A program made the translations under genes and the position numbers. This document shows positions 1 through 9,139 of a DNA stretch of 64,000 nt, one piece after another. A model generated the notes under the pieces. The model ran no database searches and was not told the DNA's origin. It was given only the letters and a program-made list of their open reading frames with translations. Source of the DNA: Singulisphaera sp. GP187 (lineage in GTDB: Bacteria > Planctomycetota > Planctomycetia > Isosphaerales > Isosphaeraceae). Each line of letters opens with the position of its first letter. The first letter of the stretch is position 1. The stretch spans positions 5,669,501 through 5,733,500 of the forward strand of contig NZ_FSRB01000001.1 of assembly GCF_900129635.1 (NCBI RefSeq), written 5' to 3'.

Positions 1-339
1 GAGATAGCCCTTGGCCCCGGCACGCATCGCCTGGTAAATTTCTTCATTTCGGGCAAATGTGGAAAAGATGATCACTTTTGCCTCGGGAAACTCGCTGCGC
101 AACTGCTCGGTGGCGCCGATGCCGTTGAGGCCTGTCAGCATCAAATCCATGAGCACGACGGCCGGCCGATGCTGGCGGTAGAGGGTGAGTGCCGCTTCGC
201 CGCACTCCGCTTCCGCCACCACCGTGAGGTCGGCTTCGAGGCCAAGCGATGCGGCCAGCCCGCTACGGACGACGAAATGGTCATCCACCACCAGGATTGT
301 GATCGCGGTTGGCTGAAGCATCGCCTTCCCTTCCTCCAT
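1..339 (-). CDS. NarL/FixJ-type response regulator, partial
   Basis: Only the N-terminal receiver domain lies in the window; the gene continues past the left edge. Read from 339, the protein shows ILVVDDHFVVRSGLA with the acidic pocket, VLMDLMLTG with the phospho-acceptor Asp, IIFSTF as the Thr/Ser position, and AGAKGYL with the conserved Lys. This pattern is typical of two-component regulators with a LuxR-type DNA-binding end, which is not visible here. The start overlaps the 3' end of the upstream histidine kinase gene by about 59 bp; a second possible start is at 321. The overlap suggests that kinase and regulator are cognate partners made from one mRNA. The targets cannot be inferred. Confidence 0.88.
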   Translation of the reverse strand, partial: MEEGKAMLQPTAITILVVDDHFVVRSGLAASLGLEADLTVVAEAECGEAALTLYRQHRPAVVLMDLMLTGLNGIGATEQLRSEFPEAKVIIFSTFARNEEIYQAMRAGAKGYL

Positions 340-2482
340 GCTCGGTTCCCCCCAGGAGTTGCCGCGCCCGGGGCACGGTCACCTTGATCGTCGTCCCTTG
401 GCCCAGTTCGCTGCTCAGCTCAAGTTGAGCGCCCATCTTCCGGGCCCGCTCGCGCACGCCGATCAGGCCGAAGTGCCCCAACTTCACGGCGGCCGGCCCG
501 TCGGTCTCGAAGCCGCGGCCATCGTCCTGAATCCGCAACGAGACGGCTTCCGGATCATAGGATAATTGGATTTGAATCATGCAAGGTTCTGCATGTTTAA
601 GGGCGTTGGTGATCGTCTCCTGGGCAATCCGGAGCAGGTTGTGCTCGACGGGAGCGGCGAGGGGCCAGGGGGTCCCGGTCACGGTGAGATCCAACTGGGT
701 GGTGGGTGACGTTTGCAATTCCTGGGTTGACCGCGCCAGCATTTCTCCCAGGTCGCGCGGGCCGTCTTCTTGTTCACGGAGGTCCCAGACCAGGATCCGG
801 AGCTCGGCGTGGATCCGGTCGACCAGGTGCCGGGCCGCCTCGAGGAGCGCGACCAGCCGGGGGTCGGCGACGCTCGCCGCGGCATCGAGCCGCAAGGCGA
901 GACCGACGAGCTCTTGCTCGAGCGTGTCGTGGACTTCACGCGCGATCCGCTGGCGTTCGTCGAGGACGATTTCGCGGGCCAATTGCGATCGAATGATCGC
1001 CGTCTGTTCCCGGATCCGCCGGCGCAACAGGAAGACCCAGATCAAGGCGGCCACGGTCGCCGAGACGAGCGCGGCCACCGCGGCCGTGAGCCGCCGAGGG
1101 GTCCACCAGGTGGGAGATCGGAGCAGTCGGATGTCCTCCGGCGAGCGGGCCCAGAGGTCGAACGAGACGGGTTGGACTCGGTAGCTTCGGGCCGCCATGA
1201 CCGTATCCGCGATCCGGCAGATCCCGCTGACCGAGAGCCGGCTCCCCTGGGTCCACTGGGGACGCGGGCCGCTCGGACAGCGCACCCGAAACGCGGTCTC
1301 CCCCGCCTGGATCGTGAGCACCACCCCCTCGGTCCCGGCGAAGCTCGCCGCGAGCTCCCCTTCCAACTCAACCAGGTCGGCATCGCGGATTCCGGTGAGA
1401 AGGTTTTGCGCGGTCACGCGATGGGGCGTGGGGGCCGGCTCGTTCCCCACCCTCGTCGTCGTCGCGTCTGCGAGGAAGGCGCGAAAGGTCCCCATCTCGG
1501 GGAATCCCAGGACCTCGATCAGATCTCCCGGCTCGAACGCTTCGCTGCGCCTCGACTCGACCAGGAGCCCGCGCCCTCCGGCACGCAGAAAGATCGGCTC
1601 ATGGGGTTGATCGCTGATGACAACACCGCGGACCTTGACCCTCCGACCCGAGGCGCCGTTGGGGGGGAACCGGAGCTGGTCGTCGACCGAAACCAAGGGG
1701 AGTTGGGCCGGGTCGGGCGGAGCATCGAGGATCGCCACGTCGCGAAAGCCGCGGACCTTGAGGTGGGGCAGAACCAGTTGCCGGCGATCGTTGATGAATC
1801 CCGCGGCCAGCCCCTGGATCCGCAGTCGGGCGTCCACCAAGTCGAGGTGTCCCGCGGGGAGCTCGTCGATCCGAACCTCCACCGGACTCGACCCTGACGC
1901 CAGTCGCAAGACCGACGTATTCTCCCCGGTGACCGTCACCGAACGCCCGATCCCCTCGAGCTCGATCCACTGGTAATGATAGCGGCCCGATGCCAGGACA
2001 TCGGCCGTGATCGGCAATGGAGCCGGGAGCGCTCCCGGTCCGATCACATGCACCTTGGTGGCCTTGATCCCCGGGACGTACAGCCCCGAAAACGATTTTC
2101 CCTCAATGAGGACGCGAAGCCCGCATCTCCAATCGGGATGCCGCGGCAGCCCTTGATAAAACGTCCCCCCCGTGTCGTCCTGGACAAACGTCGTCGCGCC
2201 CATATCAAAGTAGGTGATCACGGCTTCAAGTCGGACCGGCAGCCCCATCGCTGCCTTGTCCGGGGCCAGGAGCCGAATCGCGCGAGCATTCGTGAGCAAG
2301 GACGACTGAGGATCGGCCGAAGGGGGGGCCAAGCCTGAGCGCACAGCGAGGCAACCAAAATCCACCACAATGCAGGGTGACCTCAGGCCATGGGTAATAT
2401 CGTTCCTGGAAAGATCCTCATGCGGTTTCGCTCCGGCCGGTGATTTCGATGGGGTCGATGGCGCAACGGCTCGGTCGCTCAT
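281..2482 (-). CDS. Membrane sensor histidine kinase (HisKA_3/NarX-like) with large sensory region
   Basis: A 733-residue sensor kinase. Residues about 60-450 form a beta-rich region with OB-like repeats, probably outside the cytoplasm. One membrane helix lies at about 464-486, followed by a HisKA_3 dimerisation domain with the phospho-accepting His near residue 518 (REVHDT). The HATPase domain shows ETITNALKHA at about 622, DDGRGF at about 653 and GHFGLIGVRERA at about 669. Its ATG overlaps the stop of the upstream DUF1264 gene in an ATGA arrangement, and the response regulator follows, so the three genes look translationally coupled. No clear signal peptide is seen in this frame, so the true N-terminus may differ. 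The signal sensed is unknown. Confidence 0.9.
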   Translation of the reverse strand: MSDRAVAPSTPSKSPAGAKPHEDLSRNDITHGLRSPCIVVDFGCLAVRSGLAPPSADPQSSLLTNARAIRLLAPDKAAMGLPVRLEAVITYFDMGATTFVQDDTGGTFYQGLPRHPDWRCGLRVLIEGKSFSGLYVPGIKATKVHVIGPGALPAPLPITADVLASGRYHYQWIELEGIGRSVTVTGENTSVLRLASGSSPVEVRIDELPAGHLDLVDARLRIQGLAAGFINDRRQLVLPHLKVRGFRDVAILDAPPDPAQLPLVSVDDQLRFPPNGASGRRVKVRGVVISDQPHEPIFLRAGGRGLLVESRRSEAFEPGDLIEVLGFPEMGTFRAFLADATTTRVGNEPAPTPHRVTAQNLLTGIRDADLVELEGELAASFAGTEGVVLTIQAGETAFRVRCPSGPRPQWTQGSRLSVSGICRIADTVMAARSYRVQPVSFDLWARSPEDIRLLRSPTWWTPRRLTAAVAALVSATVAALIWVFLLRRRIREQTAIIRSQLAREIVLDERQRIAREVHDTLEQELVGLALRLDAAASVADPRLVALLEAARHLVDRIHAELRILVWDLREQEDGPRDLGEMLARSTQELQTSPTTQLDLTVTGTPWPLAAPVEHNLLRIAQETITNALKHAEPCMIQIQLSYDPEAVSLRIQDDGRGFETDGPAAVKLGHFGLIGVRERARKMGAQLELSSELGQGTTIKVTVPRARQLLGGTEHGGREGDASANRDHNPGGG

Positions 2483-3156
2483 CGCCCGGCCGGTTTCTCC
2501 GGTCGATCCGCTTGGCTTGCTTCCAACTCGACGGGCAGTTTCGCGTGGGGAGAGAGGACGAACGGATCCTCACCCGTCACGCTCCAGAAGAGCCGGGGCG
2601 GGCCGGTCGGGTAGCTTTTTCCGGATGCCCAGGTGTGGAAGACCTTGCCCCAGAGCGGGCGGACGGCGGCCAAGGTCTGCTTGGCCTCGGCTCCGACTTG
2701 GGTGAGGCTCTTCAGTAACCCGGAGTCGATCTCGTACTTGTGGTTGTGCCAGTAGAGTTTTTCCTCGGGGGGCATCTTCTGGTAGAACGCATCGCTGACG
2801 AGGTACTCAATGCCGATGAGATGGGCGTCCGGTCCGGTGCCATCGTAGAGGATACACTGGGACAGGTCGTCATTCACGGGCTTGCAGTAGTGATAAGCCA
2901 CCTGGGCGTGCTCCGGCAAGTCCTTCATAAGGTGGACCCCGGCGAAGGCCAGCGGGCAATGGAGCACCTCCTGAATCGGGGCTTTTACGCTAGGCAAGGG
3001 TGGCGGCGCATGGGCGGCCTTGCCGTCGTCGGCTCGCGCTCGGGACGGCCTCGAGAGGTTCGTTAGGAATGCTCCCGCCGCCATGCCGAACAGGCAGGCA
3101 AACAGGACGGCGAGTGAGGGGCGGGATTTCGACTGCGACCAGAGATGCTCACGCAT
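2479..3156 (-). CDS. Exported DUF1264 (OBAP-like) protein
   Basis: 225 residues from the ATG at 3156, which has a GAGGAG ribosome-binding site. A hydrophobic N-terminal segment (about residues 14-30) looks like a signal peptide or membrane anchor and is followed by an Ala/Pro-rich linker. The remainder matches DUF1264, the family of plant oil-body-associated proteins and of bacterial proteins of unknown role. Recognisable parts are AYHYCKPVNDDLSQCILYD, LIGIEYLVSD and EEKLYWHNHKYEI. The reading frame is open upstream to 3306 but lacks a good start there. The gene heads a probable operon with the histidine kinase and the regulator, so it may be a periplasmic accessory of that sensor; this is inference. 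Confidence 0.83.
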   Translation of the reverse strand: MREHLWSQSKSRPSLAVLFACLFGMAAGAFLTNLSRPSRARADDGKAAHAPPPLPSVKAPIQEVLHCPLAFAGVHLMKDLPEHAQVAYHYCKPVNDDLSQCILYDGTGPDAHLIGIEYLVSDAFYQKMPPEEKLYWHNHKYEIDSGLLKSLTQVGAEAKQTLAAVRPLWGKVFHTWASGKSYPTGPPRLFWSVTGEDPFVLSPHAKLPVELEASQADRPEKPAGR

Positions 3157-3348
3157 AACGATCTCCTCGAAGATGGGGGCACGTGCTGTGACTTCTCGCG
3201 TACTTCCGTCTTCCCCTGGGACCGCGGGCGTCCCGCCCGCTCTTAAATTGAAATCGTCTTCATTCTTGAAATAGTGGCTGTTTTCTGCGTTGGCTCGGCA
3301 GACCACGGGTGGGCTCGATGGCCCGTTCGTGTTCCGCCACCTTGGCGA

Positions 3349-3906
3349 TCACGGGGTGCTCGTCGGCGGCTGGGAAGCGACCTGGTTCCAAGGCATCCGG
3401 GCGAGGATCATCGCCATGCCGCAGGTGTCCGTGACCCCGGCGAAGACCAGGCCGGCGCCGACGAACCCAGGCAGGCCGAGGAACCAGGGATGGACGAACG
3501 CCCCGAGCACGGTGCCGAGCACGACCAGCGACCCGGCGGCGATCCGCACCTGGCGTTCGAGCGAGACGGCCTTCACGCCTCGGACGACCGGCAATCCCGC
3601 CTGTTCCCAGGCGAGCGTGCCCCCCTCGACGTTGATCACGTTGGTGAATCCGGCGGCGCGGAACTTCTCGGCCGCCGCTCGGCCCCGGCTCCCCGACCGG
3701 CAGATCGTATAGAGCGGGGCGTCTGTCGGGTTGTCGCGGGCCGCCATGATCGCCAACGGGTCGAGAGCCTCCAGCGGCACCAGGCGGGCGGGCTCGGCGT
3801 GCACTTCCCGGTACTCGGCCGGGGTCCGCACGTCGATCAGGTCGACCGGACTTCCCTGGCGGCGCAATTCCTCGAGTTCACTCGGTCTGATCGTCGTGGC
3901 ACTCAT
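3349..3906 (-). CDS. Rhodanese-domain protein with C-terminal DUF2892 membrane domain
   Basis: 185 residues. The N-terminal half is a single rhodanese domain: VDLIDVRTPAEYREVH at about 21-36 and the active-site loop YTICRSGSRGRA with catalytic Cys69. The C-terminal part (about 115-170) has two hydrophobic helices typical of DUF2892. This fusion is common in bacteria and is thought to handle persulfide sulfur at the inner face of the membrane. It is a stand-alone gene, divergent from the rhomboid gene downstream on the map. No sulfur metabolism partner lies next to it. Confidence 0.9.
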   Translation of the reverse strand: MSATTIRPSELEELRRQGSPVDLIDVRTPAEYREVHAEPARLVPLEALDPLAIMAARDNPTDAPLYTICRSGSRGRAAAEKFRAAGFTNVINVEGGTLAWEQAGLPVVRGVKAVSLERQVRIAAGSLVVLGTVLGAFVHPWFLGLPGFVGAGLVFAGVTDTCGMAMILARMPWNQVASQPPTSTP

Positions 3907-4245
3907 CGCTATCCCTCTCCATCCCGATTCAACGCGGGGCCAATGGCTTCAACGGCTCTCGAGAGAACGGTGCCCCCTTGCCATCCTAATCGAGAAATCA
4001 CGGTCTTGCCTCCTGTTGGGGCCCCGGCTCCCCGGTCTTGGCGATTCTCTCGGCAGGTCCCGAACTCCGCAGGCTTGTTCGCCTGGCCTGGGCTTGCCTC
4101 GGCCGGCCCGAAATGGATGTCGCCGGTCGCGTTGGGCGTGTACGATGGTCGGGCCAACTCCAGAGGTCGTTGACGATGGAGATCCGCCGGGAACGGCGCG
4201 ATGCCGTGGTGGCTCGATGCCGGTGGATAGGGAGCGCGGTTCGCG
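3907..4245. other. Divergent intergenic region
   Basis: 339 bp between the divergent rhodanese and rhomboid genes. It should contain both promoters, but no convincing sigma-70 hexamer pair was found. Open frames here on the minus strand run into the rhomboid gene antisense and look like GC-driven artefacts. Confidence 0.5.
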
Positions 4246-6039
4246 ATGGAAGAGATCTTGCCCGGGCGCGGGGACGATGTCCTGACCTTCGACCACATCG
4301 CCTGGATCTTCTGCGCCCTGATGGGGCAACAAGGGCACGGCTGGGTGGCTCCGCAGATCCCTCAGCCGGTCCTGGCATCGGCTCTCACGAACTATTTGAG
4401 CCTCGCGGACGATGAGACCTTGCTGGCGATCGTCGGCAAGGGGCCGACCCAGAGCTGCGCCCTGACGACGAAACGGATCTACTGGGCGGGCGACCCCCGG
4501 CGCGACGAGGCGGAGTGGGACGATGCGGACCACCCGGACGCGCAGGCCATCGGCCGTCCGCCGCTACGTTGCGAGTACATCGCTTACAAGGATTTGCCCG
4601 AGGCGATCGACCTGACCGGCGCGCTCACCAAGGTGATCGACCTCGGCGAGGGCCGGCAGCTCAACCTGGGGCCGCATATCCCCCTGCTCCAGGCCCTGAT
4701 CGGATACCTCAAGGAGGTCCGATCGATCATGGTCGGCGAGAAGCCCCTGCCCCACCTCGTCCCGGCGGCCGCCGATCAAACGCGGTCGGCCTGGCCGGCG
4801 GTGGTCGCCGCCGATGCCGAGGCGCGGACGCTCCAGGCCGCCATCCGCGGTTACCACTCTCAGACCCTGGTGGCCAAACGCGCGGTTGTCACCCCATTGA
4901 TGGCGGCGGCCTGCGTGCTCGTCTACGTCGCGATGGTCGCACGAGGGGTCTCGCCGATCAATCCCACGCCCCGCGTCATGCTGGAGTGGGGGGCAAGTTT
5001 CGGCCCTTCGGTGGTCTTCGACGGCCAGGCCTGGCGGCTCCTGACCAGCATGTTTCTCCACTTCGGCCTGATCCACCTGGCGATGAACCTGTGGTGCCTG
5101 CTCACGACCGGCCCCGTGGTGGAGCGGTTCTTCGGCCACCTCGGCTTCGCCGCGCTCTACGTGCTCGCGGGCCTCGGTGGCGCGGCCGCCAGCCTGTTCG
5201 TCCATCCGACCTTCATCTGCGCGGGGGCCTCGGGCGCAATCTTCGGGGTCTTCGGCGGCTTGCTCGGGTTCCTCGCCATCCGCCACCGCGACGTGCCGCC
5301 CGCGATCCTGCAACCGATGCGTTCCGGGACGCTCGGGTTCCTGGCCTACAACGTGCTCTTCGGCCTGACCAGCCCGACGATCGACATGGCCGCCCACCTC
5401 GGCGGCTTGGCCACGGGCTTCGTCGTCGGCCTGGTTCTGGCCGACGGCCGCATCAATCGGCCCGATCGCGTGGGATTGATGCGTCGCGTCGGGGTCATCG
5501 CGGTGCTCTCGGTTGGACTCTTTGTGCTCACCCGGCAAACGATCGAGCGGGCCCACGATCGGATCCTGGCCGATCCCACCATGGGACCCCAACTCGAGTC
5601 CGCCCTGAACGCAGGGCCCGCGTGGAACGCGTTTCAGCAAGCGTCGGCGCCGCTGTTTCAGGAGTTCGACCGCATCTCCCGAGCCACCGAGCGGGTGATG
5701 AGCGACATCGATCAAGGCGTTGTGCCGGCGAGTCAGATCGAGCCGACGCTGAACCGCCTGAGCGCCGAGTCAGAGAGCCTGGGACGCCGCCTCGAAACGC
5801 TGCCCGTGGGCAATCCGGAGCTCCAGGCCATGGTTGACCGACTGAGCAAGGCGCGGACGCATCAGCATCATGCCCTGATTCTCTTGAGCCGGTTCTTCGC
5901 CGACAAGGATGCGAGCCTCCTCAAAGGGCCGGACGGTCTGGATGCGTCGTTCAAGGCTTACATCAAAGAGCTCGAGGAGTTCCGCACGCTCCGCGACGCC
6001 TATTTCAAAACCCACCAATTGACTTTGCGAAAACCTTGA
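4246..6039 (+). CDS. Rhomboid-family intramembrane serine protease with N- and C-terminal extensions
   Basis: 597 residues. The rhomboid core spans about 205-420. It shows the WRLLTSMFLHFGLIHLAMN helix pair (Asn281), the catalytic Ser in GASGAIFG (Ser329) and the catalytic His in MAAHLGG (His384), so the protease should be active. About 200 soluble residues precede the core. About 180 follow the last membrane segment (residues about 475-500) and are rich in heptad-like Leu/Arg, probably coiled coil. The start ATG has a GGGAG motif about 13 bases upstream. Both extensions are much longer than in simple rhomboids and may select substrates. The substrate is unknown. Confidence 0.9.
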   Translation: MEEILPGRGDDVLTFDHIAWIFCALMGQQGHGWVAPQIPQPVLASALTNYLSLADDETLLAIVGKGPTQSCALTTKRIYWAGDPRRDEAEWDDADHPDAQAIGRPPLRCEYIAYKDLPEAIDLTGALTKVIDLGEGRQLNLGPHIPLLQALIGYLKEVRSIMVGEKPLPHLVPAAADQTRSAWPAVVAADAEARTLQAAIRGYHSQTLVAKRAVVTPLMAAACVLVYVAMVARGVSPINPTPRVMLEWGASFGPSVVFDGQAWRLLTSMFLHFGLIHLAMNLWCLLTTGPVVERFFGHLGFAALYVLAGLGGAAASLFVHPTFICAGASGAIFGVFGGLLGFLAIRHRDVPPAILQPMRSGTLGFLAYNVLFGLTSPTIDMAAHLGGLATGFVVGLVLADGRINRPDRVGLMRRVGVIAVLSVGLFVLTRQTIERAHDRILADPTMGPQLESALNAGPAWNAFQQASAPLFQEFDRISRATERVMSDIDQGVVPASQIEPTLNRLSAESESLGRRLETLPVGNPELQAMVDRLSKARTHQHHALILLSRFFADKDASLLKGPDGLDASFKAYIKELEEFRTLRDAYFKTHQLTLRKP

Positions 6040-6147
6040 ATCGCTTGATTTCATTGAGACCTCTGCCTGGCGACGTGACGAGGCACATTGGTGCGTCTCG
6101 TGGTCGATGGTCAGGGGGAAACGACCGGTCGAGGGGGACGAATCACG

Positions 6148-7146
6148 ATGACGCGGCGAACCGAGCGACGGCAGTTTTTGGGACAGGCGATCGCGCTGGC
6201 GGTGGCCGCAGGATCGGGTGCCCAGGGAGTGGGTCGGGCCTTCGGACAAGAGCCGGCGGTGGCAGGCGCACCAGCATCAGGGGAGACTCGGAAAATGATT
6301 CCAATCATCGATACGCATCAGCACCTCTGGGACTTGAACCGGTTCCGCCTGCCCTGGCTGAAGGACGGCACGCCACTGGCCAAGAGCTTCCTGATGGACG
6401 ACTACTTGCAGGCCGTCGAGGGCCTGGGCGTCGTCAAGTCGGTCTACATGGAAGTGGACGTTGACCCCGAGCAGCACAAGGCGGAGGCCGACTACGTCAT
6501 CGATCTCTGTCGCCGCCACGTCGGCCCAATGGTTGGCGCCGTGATCGGCGGGCGGCCCTCCTCGGACGGCTTCGCAGCCTATCTCGACCGACACAAGGAT
6601 GAACCGGCGATCAAGGGTGTTCGCCAGGTGCTCCATGGTGGCAGCACGCCGCGGGGCTACTGCCTCGACCCGAAGTTCATCCGCGGGGTCCAGCTTTTGG
6701 GGGAGCGGGGCCTGAGCTTCGACATTTGCATGCGGGCCGGCGAATTGAACGACGCCGCCCAACTCGTTGACGCCTGCCCCGACACGTCGTTCATCCTCGA
6801 CCACTGCGGTAACGCGAGCGTCCGCGAGAAGGATCTGGCCCCCTGGCGTGCCGACATCACCCGCCTGGCCGAACGGAAGAACCTCGTCTGCAAGGTCTCA
6901 GGGATCGTCGCCTCGGCGGCCCCCGATCCCTGGACGTCCGACGACCTCGCCCCGATCGTCAACCACGTGCTCGCCGCCTTCGGCCCCGACCGCGTCATCT
7001 TCGGCGGCGACTGGCCCGTCTGCACCCTGGCCGCAACCCCGCGTCAGTGGGTCGAGGCGCTGCGGAAGATCGTCCAGGACCGGAGCGAGATCGAGCGGCG
7101 AAAGCTGTTCCACGACAACGCCCTGCGGGTTTATCGCCTCGCCTGA
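6148..7146 (+). CDS. Tat-exported amidohydrolase (amidohydrolase_2 / sugar lactonase-like)
   Basis: 332 residues from the ATG at 6148, which is preceded by GAGGGGG. The N-terminus has a twin-arginine motif (ERRQFLGQ) and a hydrophobic stretch, so export in folded form is likely. The mature part is a TIM-barrel metal hydrolase: IDTHQHLWD (about 55-62) carries the HxH metal ligands, ILDHCGN a further His, and FGGDWPV the metal Asp. The family includes 2-pyrone-4,6-dicarboxylate and L-fucono- or L-rhamnono-lactone hydrolases, and planctomycetes have many copies. The exact substrate cannot be told. An in-frame upstream start at 6088 lacks the Tat layout and was not used. Confidence 0.88.
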   Translation: MTRRTERRQFLGQAIALAVAAGSGAQGVGRAFGQEPAVAGAPASGETRKMIPIIDTHQHLWDLNRFRLPWLKDGTPLAKSFLMDDYLQAVEGLGVVKSVYMEVDVDPEQHKAEADYVIDLCRRHVGPMVGAVIGGRPSSDGFAAYLDRHKDEPAIKGVRQVLHGGSTPRGYCLDPKFIRGVQLLGERGLSFDICMRAGELNDAAQLVDACPDTSFILDHCGNASVREKDLAPWRADITRLAERKNLVCKVSGIVASAAPDPWTSDDLAPIVNHVLAAFGPDRVIFGGDWPVCTLAATPRQWVEALRKIVQDRSEIERRKLFHDNALRVYRLA

Positions 7147-7200
7147 GCCGGACCCTCAGCAGGCGGACAGGGCCTTCCTTTGAAATTGTGCGCGAGTTTT

Positions 7201-7275
7201 GGGTGCCACGAGCTGGACCCAACCCGTGAGTCGAGTCCCAGGTGATTGGCTCACGGGTTGGTTTCAATGGGGAGC
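7201..7275. repeat. Degenerate copy of a dispersed palindromic element between convergent genes
   Basis: This segment begins GGGTGCCACG and has a perfect 12-bp stem (7219-7230 with 7250-7261) around a 19-nt loop. The same ordered blocks (GGGTGCCACG, AACCCGTGAG, CCCAGGT, TGGCTCACGGGTTG) occur at 62498-62581, where the outer arms are intact. It lies just after the amidohydrolase stop and just before the convergent alditol-oxidase stop, so it could act as a two-way terminator. Confidence 0.7.
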
Positions 7276-7281
7276 CGGATC

Positions 7282-8640
7282 TCAGCCGTAAAGGTTCCTG
7301 GCCAGGAACGCGTTCCGGAACTTGCCGAGAGGGTCATGGGTCTTGACAAGACCCTTGAAGTCGTTCAATTTTTCATAGCGGGATTGCAGTTGCGCGGGGT
7401 CCAGGGTGAATAGCTTTCCCCAGTGAGGCCGGGGCTTGAAAGGTGCCAGCTCCTTCTCGATCATCGGCAGCAGCTTGCGGACGGCATCCCAGTCTGGCTT
7501 CCAGGTGAAGTGGATGCTTAGGCTGGGCTGGTTGTAACAAGGACTCATCCACAAGCGGTCCGCCTCGATCGTGCGCAATTCCGAGATCAACAGGTGGGGG
7601 CTGACTCGGTCCCGCAATCGCTCGATCGCGAGGATGGCTTCGACGGCGTCCTTGCGGGCGACGAAATATTCGGACTGCAACTCCTTGCCGCTGCTCGGAG
7701 TGAACCCCATCCGGAAATGAGGCAACCGTTCGTACCAGGGGCCGGGCACTCCCATCTGCTCCGTGCAGTTCTCCGCCGAGAGTTCGGCGATCGGGTGGAG
7801 ATTCTTGGTCGCGAGGGTTGCGCCATAGAACTCAGGTTTGGCCGCCGATCTGTCCCCTGCCTCGACCCGGCGCTTGACCCAGACTTCGCTGATCCGCTTG
7901 GCTTGCCAGTCGGTGAACAGGCTGACGCTGTCGCCGCTTGCCACAATGGCCTCGAAGTGGTCGGCGAGTTGAGTCAGCGTCATGTTCTCGTAAACATCCT
8001 GGCGCATCAGGAACGTTGGCTCGATGTCCAGCGTGACCTTGGTCACCACCCCGAGCGCACCCAGGTTCACAACGGCCCCGAGGAAGGTGTTACCGTCGCG
8101 TTCGCGGGAAAGGTTGAGGACGTTGCCGTCGGCCGTGACGAGTTCCAGGGCCGAAACCGCCGTTGCCAGGTTTCCACTCTTGACGCCTGATCCATGCGTT
8201 GCGGTGGCACAAGCGCCCGCGATGGAAATGTGCGGCAGGGACGCGAGGTTGTGTAACGCGAAGCCCTTGTCGTGGAGATAGGGGGATAATTGGCCGTAGT
8301 TGATCCCCGCTTCAACCGTCACCGTGCGTGCCATCGGATCGAGCGCAAGCACCCGATTCATGGGCTTGAGGGAGAGCAAGGCATGCGAACTGTCGGCGAT
8401 GCCGTTGAAGCAATGACGCGTGCCGAGCGTCTTCAGGGAATCGTGCTCCTTGACGAATTTTTGAATCTGTTCGATCGACGTAACAGGATACAAGTTGTTC
8501 GTGCTGTATCGGTAGTTGCCGGCCCAGTTAGTGAGTGGGCCGCGCGCTGGGGGGCCGTCGGGTGCCTGGCCGAAGAGCGGAGCCCCGGGAGCTCCGCCCA
8601 GGATCGCAGCCGAGAGTTTGAGGAACGTTCTCTTATTCAT
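7282..8640 (-). CDS. FAD-linked alditol oxidase / sugar-lactone oxidase family protein
   Basis: 452 residues from the ATG at 8640 (GGGGAGAG upstream). The N-terminus KRTFLKLSAAILGG resembles a Tat or Sec signal. The FAD domain has GTRHCFNGIAD, where the His matches the covalent-flavin position of alditol oxidases, and HISIAGACATATHGSG. The C-terminus holds the ALO-type signature PHWGKLFTLDP. The family oxidises alditols such as xylitol or sorbitol, or aldonolactones, with oxygen. An open frame runs upstream to 8793 but lacks a signal-like start. The first 282 bp and the upstream region have a broken duplicate at 12250-14313. Confidence 0.88.
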   Translation of the reverse strand: MNKRTFLKLSAAILGGAPGAPLFGQAPDGPPARGPLTNWAGNYRYSTNNLYPVTSIEQIQKFVKEHDSLKTLGTRHCFNGIADSSHALLSLKPMNRVLALDPMARTVTVEAGINYGQLSPYLHDKGFALHNLASLPHISIAGACATATHGSGVKSGNLATAVSALELVTADGNVLNLSRERDGNTFLGAVVNLGALGVVTKVTLDIEPTFLMRQDVYENMTLTQLADHFEAIVASGDSVSLFTDWQAKRISEVWVKRRVEAGDRSAAKPEFYGATLATKNLHPIAELSAENCTEQMGVPGPWYERLPHFRMGFTPSSGKELQSEYFVARKDAVEAILAIERLRDRVSPHLLISELRTIEADRLWMSPCYNQPSLSIHFTWKPDWDAVRKLLPMIEKELAPFKPRPHWGKLFTLDPAQLQSRYEKLNDFKGLVKTHDPLGKFRNAFLARNLYG

Positions 8641-8807
8641 GACCGGGCTCTCCCCTGTTGCGGATGGATTCTTGGATTGGCTCAAGAGTTCCCCGCCTAA
8701 GAAAGTAGCCCAGTTCCTTGGAAGTGGCCAGCACCGACTTTTCAGTACCACAACCATCAACGACGTCGATCCTCTGGCTTGATGACGACGCACCGCACTG
8801 CGACGGC

Positions 8808-9075
8808 TCAGCGACGTACGACCTCCTCGTCGGGCCAGACTCCGGCGCGTTGCGGGTCGAGTCGAACCAGGACGTGGAGGTGGTTGTCGAGCACGGCGAA
8901 CCCGCCGACAGCGATGGTGAAGCGGCCGGCCAACTCCTGAAGCCGGTTTTCGACCCAGAACTTCCGGTTAGGGCCGCCTTCACCGAGCAAGAAGTCGTGT
9001 CGGACGCATCGCGTAATGCAGTGATACCATCGTGTGACGTCGGGGGCGACGATATGAGCGCGAGCGATCGTTATT
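8808..9075 (-). pseudogene. Remnant of a Y1 (HUH) REP-associated tyrosine transposase
   Basis: Reading the minus strand down to the stop at 8808 gives a segment with WYHCITRCVRHDF, LGEGGPNRKFW and the HUH metal motif in GFAVLDNHLHVLVRLDP. It ends at DEEVVRR before the helix that would carry the catalytic tyrosine. No start codon fits; upstream the frame joins unrelated sequence. It is therefore an inactive fragment of an IS200-like/REP-associated transposase. Confidence 0.7.
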
Positions 9076-9139
9076 GTTGGGTCTTCTGGGTGAATCTGAG
9101 GAATCGAAGAGATTCTGACGTGAGGATCCAGAGTGCAAT

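Noticed and set aside
4564..5715. Minus-strand open frame opposite the rhomboid gene
   Set aside because: The rhomboid reading has clear catalytic motifs; the opposite frame is His/Asp/Gly-rich without homology.
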